Positions 7,033-12,253 of a DNA stretch of 12,253 nt are shown one piece after another. The notes below the pieces were generated by a model. It did not search any database. It was not told the DNA's origin and saw only the letters and a program-made list of their open reading frames with translations. Origin of the DNA: Chloroflexota bacterium (GTDB lineage: Bacteria; Chloroflexota; UBA6077; CF-72). The DNA is taken from positions 1-12,253 of the forward strand of contig JAFAPL010000023.1 of assembly GCA_019247135.1 (NCBI GenBank). Direction: 5' to 3'. The translations under genes were made by a program, and so were the position numbers. Numbering within the stretch: the first letter of the stretch is position 1; each line of letters starts with the position of its first letter.

Positions 7033-8034
7033 TCAGACGCCCGCCAAGCCGATGAGCGAGCGCACGCTCCAGGCGATCAAGAAGCAGCCAGGAATGGTAA
7101 ACACCCAGCCGACGACGATCTGGCCGGCGATGCCCCAGCGTACTGCCGAGAGTCGTCGGGTGGACCCGACGCCCAGGATGGCCGAGCTGATGGTGTGCGT
7201 CGTCGAGACCGGTACCCCGAGTCGGCTGGCCGCTTCAATGACGGTCGCGGCCGCCGTCTCGGCGGCGAAGCCATGAATCGGCCGCAGCTCGACCACTCGG
7301 AGGCCGATGGTGCGGATAATGCGCCAGCCGCCGATCGCCGTCCCGAGCCCCATTGCCGTTGCCGCCGAGATGATGACCCACAGCGGCACCTCCCAGTCGG
7401 TGCCACCCCAATGCAGGTAGCTCGCGACGGCCATGGTCATGACCGCCATGGTTTTCTGGGCGTCGTTGGAGCCATGCGAAAAGGCCATCCACGCCGCCGA
7501 CAGCACCTGTGCGCGTCCGAAGATGCGCGTCACGGTGCTCGGAAACGCACGGGCGAAGAAGTTCAACAGCAGCACCATCACCAGAAATGCGCCCGCGAAC
7601 CCCAGCACGGGCGAAAACACCAGCCCCTGGAACGTCTTGGCCAGGCCACTCAACTGGACCGAGTCCCAGCCAGAGGTTGCCACGCCCGCGCCAACCAGGC
7701 TGAAGATGAGCGCGTGGCTAGAGCTGGAGGGGAGCCCGTAGTACCACGTCACCAGGTTCCAGATGATGGCCGCGATCAGGGCTGACACGACCAGTGTCTC
7801 GGTGCTGATCTCGGGCGGGATGATGCCTCTGCCGACCGTGGTCGCGACAGCCGTCCCAGACAGGGCGCCGACGAAATTCAGCACTCCGGCCATCAGCACC
7901 GCCCGGCCGGGCGACAGGACGCGGGTGGCCACCACGGTCGCGATGGCGTTGGCGGTGTCGTGGAAGCCGTTGATGAAGTCGAATGTCAAGCCCAGGACGA
8001 TGATCAGCAGGAGCCCCGCCAATTCGACGCTCAT
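7033..8034 (-). CDS. pit: Inorganic phosphate transporter, Pit family
   Basis: This 333-residue polytopic membrane protein takes up inorganic phosphate, or metal-phosphate, driven by an ion gradient (PiT family). It carries the paired signature of the family: GFHDTANAIAT (23-33) in the N-terminal half and SHGSNDAQKTM (186-196) in the C-terminal half, with Asp26/Asn29 and Asn190/Asp191 as the expected substrate or ion ligands. Companion motifs are LPSSSSHALI (101-110) and PVSTTHTISSAILGVG (275-290), again a repeat pair. About ten hydrophobic helices are apparent. It lies 37 bp after the DUF47 gene, its usual partner. An AGGA sequence (complement of 8040-8043) sits 5-6 bases before the ATG and supports this start. 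Its stop abuts the HisC-like start. Confidence 0.95.
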   Translation of the reverse strand: MSVELAGLLLIIVLGLTFDFINGFHDTANAIATVVATRVLSPGRAVLMAGVLNFVGALSGTAVATTVGRGIIPPEISTETLVVSALIAAIIWNLVTWYYGLPSSSSHALIFSLVGAGVATSGWDSVQLSGLAKTFQGLVFSPVLGFAGAFLVMVLLLNFFARAFPSTVTRIFGRAQVLSAAWMAFSHGSNDAQKTMAVMTMAVASYLHWGGTDWEVPLWVIISAATAMGLGTAIGGWRIIRTIGLRVVELRPIHGFAAETAAATVIEAASRLGVPVSTTHTISSAILGVGSTRRLSAVRWGIAGQIVVGWVFTIPGCFLIAWSVRSLIGLAGV

Positions 8035-8051
8035 CGATGTCCTGTTGGTAT

Positions 8052-8077
8052 GCGTGAACTGGCGCGGCGCCTCACGC
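8052..8077 (-). promoter_or_regulatory. Intercistronic stem-loop between the DUF47 and pit genes
   Basis: GCGTGA (8052-8057) pairs with TCACGC (8072-8077). Inside it, GGCGC and GCGCC (8061-8071) form a second pairing. In the minus-strand RNA this gives a bulged GC-rich stem containing the DUF47 stop codon, followed within 10 bases by the pit ribosome binding site. There is no T-run. A role in mRNA processing or in setting the Pit:DUF47 ratio is inferred. Confidence 0.45.
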
Positions 8078-8713
8078 GTTCTTGAGCGAGATGTTGCTCA
8101 AGACGGTGGCTACCTGTTCGCCCTTGTCTGTCGTGTCCTCGAGCAACTGGTACAGGTCGTTCCAGCGCATCGCGTTGATCAGCTGCGGGACCTCGGTCAC
8201 GCCGTCATACAAGCTGCTCAGTGCATCCGCCAGCAGGTCGTCGGCCTCGTTTTCGAGGCGGTGGATCTCTTGCGTTGCGCGCTCGAGGGCATTCGCGCTG
8301 CGGCGCACCTCGAGCAGCGGCACCGCGCGAGCGATCTGCTCGGTTTGCTCGAGGATGACACGGCCGAACTGGCGCGCAATCGGCGTCGGCTCGTCGATGT
8401 GGTAGAGCCGAATGCGGCGCGCAACCTCTTCCATCCAGTCGATGACGTCGTCGAGCGCGGAGGCCAGATTACTGATGTCCTCGCGGTCGAGCGGTGTCAC
8501 AAACGTTCGGTTCAGTGCGCGGAAGACCTCGTGCGTGATCTCGTCGCCGGTGTGCTCGATGTCCTTGAGATGGCGTACTTTGCGCTCGAGGTCGACGAAA
8601 TTCACCAGCAGGTCGTTGAGCAAGCGCGCGCCCTCGAGGATGTTGTCGGCGCTGCGATTGAAAAGATCGAAAAAGCGGTCGTCCTGAGGGATCAGACGAA
8701 GTCGGGCCAGCAT
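8072..8713 (-). CDS. DUF47 family PhoU-like protein, Pit accessory protein
   Basis: This 213-residue soluble, almost entirely helical protein belongs to the DUF47 (TIGR00153/YkaA, PhoU-like) family. DUF47 genes sit next to pit genes in many bacteria and archaea, and their products are thought to regulate or support Pit activity. Typical stretches are IPQDDRFFDLFNRSADNI (8-25), HLKDIEHTGDEITHEVFRAL (48-67), TPLDREDISNLASALDDVID (73-92) and ENEADDLL (153-160). The acidic E/DxxxD patterns match the metal-binding clusters of PhoU-type bundles. Length is normal. An AGGGG sequence about 13 bases before the ATG may be the ribosome binding site. It lies 16 bp after the M14 peptidase and 37 bp before pit, all on one strand. 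Confidence 0.93.
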   Translation of the reverse strand: MLARLRLIPQDDRFFDLFNRSADNILEGARLLNDLLVNFVDLERKVRHLKDIEHTGDEITHEVFRALNRTFVTPLDREDISNLASALDDVIDWMEEVARRIRLYHIDEPTPIARQFGRVILEQTEQIARAVPLLEVRRSANALERATQEIHRLENEADDLLADALSSLYDGVTEVPQLINAMRWNDLYQLLEDTTDKGEQVATVLSNISLKNA

Positions 8714-8729
8714 GCGGTGTGGTTCGCCC

Positions 8730-9665
8730 CTAGTATGACGGATTGAGCGCGATGAGCCGCATCACGGAGAGCACCGCGGCCAGATTTCGATCGATTTCCG
8801 GGTTGACGTGGTCGCTGAGCTCGATCTCGACGGTCGGGATGTGCAGGTCGATGTCGCACCACTGCGCGAAGTCGCCGCTGACCGGGTACGCGGTCCATAT
8901 GTCGCCCAGGTAGCCACTCGCCTCCACGTACGCGTCGAACAGGCCGCTGGATCGCGCGCCGGGCCCGCCCGTCACCAGGGCGGCGGCGGAGTGATAGGAA
9001 ATGACGGCCACCGGGTGGCGTTGGACGACGAACGTGGCGAGCGCCTGTGTTTCGGGCTCGCTGAGCGGGGTGGGGCCACCGCCGGCCGGGAGGTAACCGT
9101 CGGGGCCAAATGTGTCCGGCGACCAGTCAGCGGTCGGCCAGTTGCGGTTCGGGTCGACTCCATCGGCGAGCTCGCGGGTGCCATTCGCCAGTCCGTCTGG
9201 GTTGGCCTCTGGAATGAAAATGAGTCCCAGGCTTGAGGGCATGAGCGCCGGATTGCCGACGAAGGTGCTCAGCAGAGCCCACACGAGGTCCCCCGTGTTG
9301 GCTTCCGGCCAGCCGTGGATGTCGCCGACAACGAGGACCTGGCGGCTGGCATCGCCGACGATGTAGGCGTCGATTGGTCGACCCTGCGCGCTCGACCCCA
9401 CGCGAACCTGCTCGACGGGCGCGGTTTGCACCGTCGCGGTCGGCACGACCGAGGCCGCCGGCGGGGTAGGAAGCAGCACGCCGGCAGGCGACGGGGTCGG
9501 CTGAGGCGTTACGGTGGGTGCGAGCGTGGGGGTGGCCGTAGCCGCCGGCGTCGGCGCGGTCGTCGCCCTCGGTGTTGGGGTGCGAGTGGCCGCGGGCCGA
9601 GTCGGGGTGGGCGTCGCAGCCGCGATCAGCAGGCTCGCCACGCAGCACGCCAGCACGGGGTGCAC
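8730..9665 (-). CDS. Secreted M14 family zinc carboxypeptidase with Thr/Pro-rich linker
   Basis: This secreted metallopeptidase has about 311 residues from the GTG at 9665. The N-terminus (HPVLACCVASLLIAAA) looks like a Sec signal peptide, followed by a Thr/Pro/Ala-rich linker (about residues 18-80) that probably spans the cell wall. The peptidase domain shows VVGDIHGWPEANT (zinc ligands His117 and Glu121), ANPDGLANGTR and GVDPNRNWPTADW (substrate-binding Asn173/Arg174), ISYHS (zinc ligand His225) and PTVEIELSD (catalytic Glu282). The first zinc motif is H-x-x-x-E, not the classic H-x-x-E; from memory, a bacterial subgroup with HGGYE has the same spacing. Substrate (peptidoglycan peptide or exogenous peptide) cannot be decided. 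The frame is open upstream to 9779, but that part lacks signal features and overlaps the divergent gene. No clear ribosome binding site was seen. Confidence 0.88.
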   Translation of the reverse strand: MHPVLACCVASLLIAAATPTPTRPAATRTPTPRATTAPTPAATATPTLAPTVTPQPTPSPAGVLLPTPPAASVVPTATVQTAPVEQVRVGSSAQGRPIDAYIVGDASRQVLVVGDIHGWPEANTGDLVWALLSTFVGNPALMPSSLGLIFIPEANPDGLANGTRELADGVDPNRNWPTADWSPDTFGPDGYLPAGGGPTPLSEPETQALATFVVQRHPVAVISYHSAAALVTGGPGARSSGLFDAYVEASGYLGDIWTAYPVSGDFAQWCDIDLHIPTVEIELSDHVNPEIDRNLAAVLSVMRLIALNPSY

Positions 9666-9673
9666 GCTAGAGT

Positions 9674-9967
9674 ATGTACGGGATGCACGACTTTCGTGCG
9701 AACAAGATGCATAACAACTCGGATTTGCCTGATCTGATTGACAACGTCGGCGACGCAGAGGCCGAAGACGCGGAACCAATCGGCCACCGTCTGGACGTCT
9801 ACCTCGTCAACGGCCAGTTGAGTGACGTCCGCCTGGACGGCGAGTCGGTCTACCCGACCTGGTTCAAAATTGAGTGGAAAGAGAGTGGCGAATTGTCGGC
9901 GAAGGTGAAGGGCGTGCGATTGGCGACTCGGTACGGCGATTCGATCACCATCCACCAGGGTCGCTGA
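9674..9967 (+). CDS. Small unrecognised protein coupled to an enolase-superfamily gene
   Basis: I do not recognise this protein of up to 97 residues. It has an acidic N-terminal third (SDLPDLIDNVGDAEAEDAE) and a C-terminal part that looks beta-rich (HRLDVYLVNGQLSDVRLD, then WFKIEWKESGELSAKVKG and RLATRYGDSITIHQ). There is no membrane segment, Cys cluster or signal peptide. ATG codons at 9674, 9683 and 9707 are possible starts, none with a good ribosome binding site. The longest frame is reported, but 9707 would leave more room for the divergent promoters and keep the nearby inverted repeat outside the gene. Its TGA (9965-9967) overlaps the ATG of the next gene by one base (TGATG), strong evidence that it is real and co-translated with the enolase-superfamily enzyme. 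Confidence 0.72.
   Translation: MYGMHDFRANKMHNNSDLPDLIDNVGDAEAEDAEPIGHRLDVYLVNGQLSDVRLDGESVYPTWFKIEWKESGELSAKVKGVRLATRYGDSITIHQGR
9685..9699. promoter_or_regulatory. Perfect inverted repeat GCACGA-CTT-TCGTGC
   Basis: This perfect 6-bp inverted repeat with a 3-bp spacer lies between the start of the minus-strand M14 gene and the plus-strand small gene (inside the latter if its first ATG is used). Its size and place fit an operator for a dimeric regulator. No regulator gene is visible, and no promoter hexamers could be read reliably. Confidence 0.45.
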
Positions 9968-11163
9968 TGCGGATTACGGACCTGAAGTGCGCAATCATCG
10001 GTGACAACCCGATCGTGCGGGTTGTCACGGACCAGGGCATCAGCGGGTACGGCGCGGTGGAGTCGTACAAGCCGTACTTGAAACCCCACGTGTTGTTTTA
10101 CAAGCCGTTCATCCTGGGCGAGAACCCGTGCGATGTCGAGCGGAGCATGCTCAAGATCCGCTTGCGTGGCGCGTTCAAGCCGTGGGGAAGCGCGGTGAGC
10201 GCGATCGAGATGGCGCTCTGGGATATCGCTGGCAAGGCGGCCGGAGTGCCTGTTTACCGTCTGTTGGGCGGAAAAATTCGCGACCGCGTACGCGTCTACA
10301 ACGGCGCGGTGCGGTTCCCGATGAACGGGTATACACCAGACGCGTACGCGGAAAACATGGCGCGCATGAAAGAAGCCAGGGAAGGCTTCACGCTGATCAA
10401 GCAGGGCGTCGCATTCCACAGTCCGATGGCGCGTGAGGTGCCTGATTTTTATTACGGCACGCCGAGTGAACAGGCGGTGCACGGAAGTCGCGAACGCGGC
10501 ATGCTGACAGAAAAAGGTTTGAAGCACGTGGTCGCGTGCGTGGAAGCGATGAAAGGCGTGCTCGGCGACGAAGTGGGACTGGCGCTCGACTGTGGGCCCG
10601 GGTGGGCGCCGAGTGATGCACTGCGGTTTGCCAAAGCAGTCGAGCCGTTGAACGTGGCCTGGCTCGAGGATTTGATTACTGGCGATTATGTGCCATATGT
10701 GGACGCGGATGTGTATCGCGATGTGACGCTGAACACGTCGACGCCGATCCATACTGGCGAACAGATTTACTTGCGGCAAAACTTCAAGAGCCTGATCGAG
10801 GGGCACGCCGTGAACGTCGTGGGACCGGATCCGTGTGATGTCGGCGGCATCGCGGAGCTGAAATGGATCGCCGAATACGCGGATCTCCACGGCATCCTGA
10901 TGGCGCCACATGGCACCGGCGACGGCTTGATTGGACTCGCCGCGCTGGTGCAGGTGTCGGCGACCTTACCGCAGAACTTCATCGCGTTCGAGTATCCAAC
11001 AGGCAAACCGGAGTGGTGGTACGACATCGTGGACGGGTTGCCCGATCCGATCGTGAGGGATGGCTTCATCGACGTATGGGATCGGCCGGGGATGGGCGTC
11101 GAATTTCGCGTCGATGCAGCGAAAAAGTACTTGAAGGACGAAGATGCTGATTTCTTCGACTGA
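9967..11163 (+). CDS. Enolase-superfamily (mandelate racemase/muconate lactonizing type) enzyme, probable acid-sugar dehydratase
   Basis: This 398-residue enzyme of the MR/MLE branch of the enolase superfamily abstracts a proton alpha to a carboxylate on a Mg2+ site. Family signatures are SAVSAIEMALWDIAGKAAG (75-93) with RLLGGK (98-103). The metal ligands read Asp208 (LALDCGPGW), Glu234 (AWLEDLI) and Glu265 (IHTGEQ). The His/Asp dyad is Asp288 (VGPDPCDVGG) with His315 (MAPHGTG), and Glu342 (FEYP) is also conserved. An insertion of about 30 residues with FYYGTPSEQ lies between Lys145 and Asp208, as in D-mannonate dehydratases. The residue two after the first ligand is Gly, not the usual Asn or His. 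A sugar-acid dehydratase is most likely; racemase or cycloisomerase is possible. The ATG at 9967 overlaps the upstream stop and starts the first strand; the frame is open upstream to 9874 but overlaps the small gene. Confidence 0.93.
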   Translation: MRITDLKCAIIGDNPIVRVVTDQGISGYGAVESYKPYLKPHVLFYKPFILGENPCDVERSMLKIRLRGAFKPWGSAVSAIEMALWDIAGKAAGVPVYRLLGGKIRDRVRVYNGAVRFPMNGYTPDAYAENMARMKEAREGFTLIKQGVAFHSPMAREVPDFYYGTPSEQAVHGSRERGMLTEKGLKHVVACVEAMKGVLGDEVGLALDCGPGWAPSDALRFAKAVEPLNVAWLEDLITGDYVPYVDADVYRDVTLNTSTPIHTGEQIYLRQNFKSLIEGHAVNVVGPDPCDVGGIAELKWIAEYADLHGILMAPHGTGDGLIGLAALVQVSATLPQNFIAFEYPTGKPEWWYDIVDGLPDPIVRDGFIDVWDRPGMGVEFRVDAAKKYLKDEDADFFD

Positions 11164-11175
11164 CCAGATTGGACT

Positions 11176-11196
11176 GCCGGCGTCGCGGGCGCCGGC
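11176..11196 (+). promoter_or_regulatory. GC-rich intercistronic stem-loop before the RraA-like gene
   Basis: GCCGGCG (11176-11182) pairs perfectly with CGCCGGC (11190-11196) across a 7-base loop, 12 bases after the enolase-superfamily stop. No T-run follows, so an mRNA-stabilising or attenuating hairpin within the operon is more likely than a full terminator. Confidence 0.4.
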
Positions 11197-11247
11197 CCGG
11201 CAACGTGCTGCTTCGAGCCGGCTCGGCCACATATCGGAAGTGGAAGA

Positions 11248-12057
11248 ATGATCTTCAACTCCGCGGACGCGATCCGCGCGATGACTCCGCTCAATCCGTT
11301 CGATCGATTCGAGGATGGGCGGCCGCGGGTGCCCGACGATTTCCTCAGGCGAATGAAGCTCGTCACGAATGACGAAGCCTGGGGCGTGCTGGAGCGTCGA
11401 CATGGCTACCACTTCCAGTTCGAGGGGAACTGGCTGAACTTGCATCCGGAGCGGACCCTGGTAGGCAGGGCAGTCACGGCGATGTTCGTGCCGATGCGGC
11501 CGGACCTGCACGAGGTGGTGGAATCGGAAGGGCGCGGGCAGGGTCGCAGCGGAGGTCAGAACACGTGGGTGATCGACACGCTTGTGGAAAACGACGTGCT
11601 CGTGGTCGACCTGTTCGGCAAGATCCGCGACGGGACGTTCGCCGGGGATAATTTGTCGACGACGATGAAGTCGCGGGCTGGCACCGGGTTCGTCGTGGAT
11701 GGTGGAATCCGGGATCTTCTGCGCGTTGCGGAATTGCCGGATTTCGCGGTGTTTTGTCGCGGTGTCGACCCGTCAGCCATTGCGAATGTGACGCTGGTGG
11801 GTGTGAATATTCCAATTCGCATCGGTCATGCGACGGTGCTCCCGGGCGACGTCGTGCTGGGGACACCCGAGGGGGTCACGTTCATCCCGCCGCATCTGGC
11901 GCAGGAGGTGGTCGAACGTTCCGAGGACGTCCGTCTGCGCGACGTGTTCGGCAAACAACGTCTGTCCGAGGGACGGTACACGTCGGGCCAGATCGATGTG
12001 TCTACCTGGGCGCCGGATATCGAGGCCGACTTCGTCGAGTGGCAGAAAACGCAGTGA
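11248..12057 (+). CDS. RraA-like / HMG-CHA aldolase family protein
   Basis: This 269-residue protein has the RraA/class II HMG-CHA aldolase fold. Visible features are LVGRAVTAMFVP (71-82), VLVVDLFGKIRDGTFAGDNLS (117-137, with Gly133-Asp134 at the place of the usual GE), the active-site DGGIRD (151-156, Arg155 and the Mg-binding Asp156), and PGDVVLGTPEGVTFIPP (199-215) as the C-terminal signature. Related enzymes cleave 4-hydroxy-4-methyl-2-oxoglutarate-type keto acids or decarboxylate oxaloacetate; RraA itself inhibits RNase E. The length exceeds a minimal RraA (about 160), with extra sequence at both ends, so a catabolic enzyme is more likely than an RNase E inhibitor. A GGAAG sequence at 11236-11240, 7 bases before the ATG, supports this start. 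It follows the enolase-superfamily gene after 84 bp, consistent with cleavage of a 2-keto acid made by it (inferred). Confidence 0.88.
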   Translation: MIFNSADAIRAMTPLNPFDRFEDGRPRVPDDFLRRMKLVTNDEAWGVLERRHGYHFQFEGNWLNLHPERTLVGRAVTAMFVPMRPDLHEVVESEGRGQGRSGGQNTWVIDTLVENDVLVVDLFGKIRDGTFAGDNLSTTMKSRAGTGFVVDGGIRDLLRVAELPDFAVFCRGVDPSAIANVTLVGVNIPIRIGHATVLPGDVVLGTPEGVTFIPPHLAQEVVERSEDVRLRDVFGKQRLSEGRYTSGQIDVSTWAPDIEADFVEWQKTQ

Positions 12058-12106
12058 ATAGACTTCGCCCGGTAGATTCCGATGGTGCGTCAACTGATCG
12101 GAACCT

Positions 12107-12126
12107 GCACGCGCTAGTGTTCGTGC
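12107..12126. promoter_or_regulatory. Imperfect operator-like inverted repeat upstream of the oxidoreductase gene
   Basis: GCACG (12107-12111) and CGTGC (12122-12126) form a 5-bp inverted repeat with a 10-bp spacer, in the 126-bp gap between the RraA-like and Gfo/Idh genes. The right arm extends to TAGTGTTCGTGC (12115-12126), a 12-bp string also present at 3020-3031 upstream of ftsH. Apart from this and a weak CCGAT/ATCGG pairing at about 12080-12102, I see nothing else in this gap. Confidence 0.3.
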
Positions 12127-12183
12127 CGCGGTGCTATTCAACGGAGAAGCCAGTTCGTATCGCGGGCGGCGGCCGAACATAGC

Positions 12184-12253
12184 GTGCGCTGGGGTGTGCT
12201 CAGCACGGCGCACATTGCGCAGACGCAGTTCATGCCGGCTGCGCGCGAGGCCG
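12184..12253 (+). CDS. Gfo/Idh/MocA family oxidoreductase, N-terminal fragment
   Basis: Only the first 23 codons lie inside the window; the gene continues past the right edge. From a GTG at 12184 the product begins VRWGVLSTAHIAQTQF and continues MPAAREA, closely matching the N-terminus of the Gfo/Idh/MocA NAD(P)-dependent oxidoreductases. In that family the first Rossmann strand reads xRWGxLSTAxIA, followed by a helix ending in PAxxxA. Such enzymes oxidise or reduce sugars and sugar derivatives. It follows the RraA-like gene on the same strand after 126 bp and would add an oxidation step to the catabolic cluster. No strong ribosome binding site was seen; a GC-rich GGGCGG is the nearest candidate. 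With so little sequence the subfamily cannot be named. Confidence 0.8.
   Translation, partial: MRWGVLSTAHIAQTQFMPAAREA

Noticed and set aside
5908..7785. Long plus-strand open frame (625 codons) opposite the HisC-like and Pit genes
   Set aside because: Its translation is Gly/Arg/His-rich with no domain signature, while both minus-strand genes show full family motifs.
7763..8746. Plus-strand open frame opposite Pit and DUF47
   Set aside because: Antisense shadow; DUF47 and Pit are clearly the coding strand.
9514..9737. Gly/Arg-rich plus-strand open frames opposite the M14 linker
   Set aside because: They are the antisense reading of the Thr/Pro/Ala-rich low-complexity linker.
9874..9966. 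N-terminal extension of the enolase-superfamily gene
   Set aside because: The extension lies wholly over the small upstream gene; the ATG at 9967 begins exactly at the first family strand and has the TGATG overlap.
9850..10911. Minus-strand open frame opposite the enolase-superfamily gene
   Set aside because: Antisense to a gene with intact metal ligands; no recognisable protein features.
1..12253. tRNA, rRNA, CRISPR array, insertion sequence or prophage
   Set aside because: No cloverleaf, rRNA-like stretch, evenly spaced repeat-spacer array, transposase motif or phage structural gene was seen on either strand.

Overview
This is a GC-rich chromosomal window with tightly packed genes. It holds 12 complete protein-coding genes and two edge-truncated ones. 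No rRNA, tRNA, CRISPR array, insertion sequence or phage gene was seen. The protein types (Pit with a DUF47 partner, a VUT/DUF165 permease, an actinobacterial/Chloroflexota-style HTH_42 protein, a secreted M14 peptidase with a Thr/Pro-rich linker, an enolase-superfamily enzyme beside an RraA-like protein) suggest Chloroflexota, with Actinomycetota as the alternative. This is inference from protein character; there is no phylogenetic marker to settle it.

Layout. (1) 2-1777, plus strand: a compact run of an unrecognised protein (partial), a half-size DUF350 membrane protein, a histidine phosphatase and a NudL-type Nudix hydrolase. Each start codon overlaps the preceding stop, so they are probably one translationally coupled operon. 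(2) 1774-2976, minus: a winged-helix HTH_42/AlkZ-like protein, convergent with the Nudix gene (the stop codons overlap) and divergent from ftsH. (3) 3054-5808, plus: ftsH, then a VUT-family permease. (4) 5809-5940: a convergent gap with an AT-rich patch and short repeats built on CACGTGACGC. (5) 9665-5941, minus: M14 carboxypeptidase, DUF47/PhoU-like protein, Pit phosphate transporter and an HisC-like aminotransferase, with gaps of 16, 37 and 0 bp. (6) 9674-12253, plus: a small unrecognised protein, an enolase-superfamily dehydratase/racemase, an RraA-like protein and the start of a Gfo/Idh/MocA oxidoreductase. Together these look like a sugar-acid or hydroxy-acid catabolic cluster.

How the genes may work together. 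DUF47 and Pit form a classic low-affinity phosphate uptake pair. The enolase-superfamily enzyme, RraA-like lyase and Gfo/Idh dehydrogenase could supply dehydration, aldol cleavage or decarboxylation, and oxidation steps for a carbohydrate acid. The histidine phosphatase and Nudix hydrolase are small-molecule housekeeping enzymes. I do not see an obvious new defence or mobile system. The points most worth a second look are the unknown small gene coupled to the enolase-superfamily enzyme, that enzyme's altered active-site sequence, the HTH_42 protein lacking the glycosylase glutamine, the isoleucine in the FtsH pore loop, and several intergenic inverted and direct repeats.
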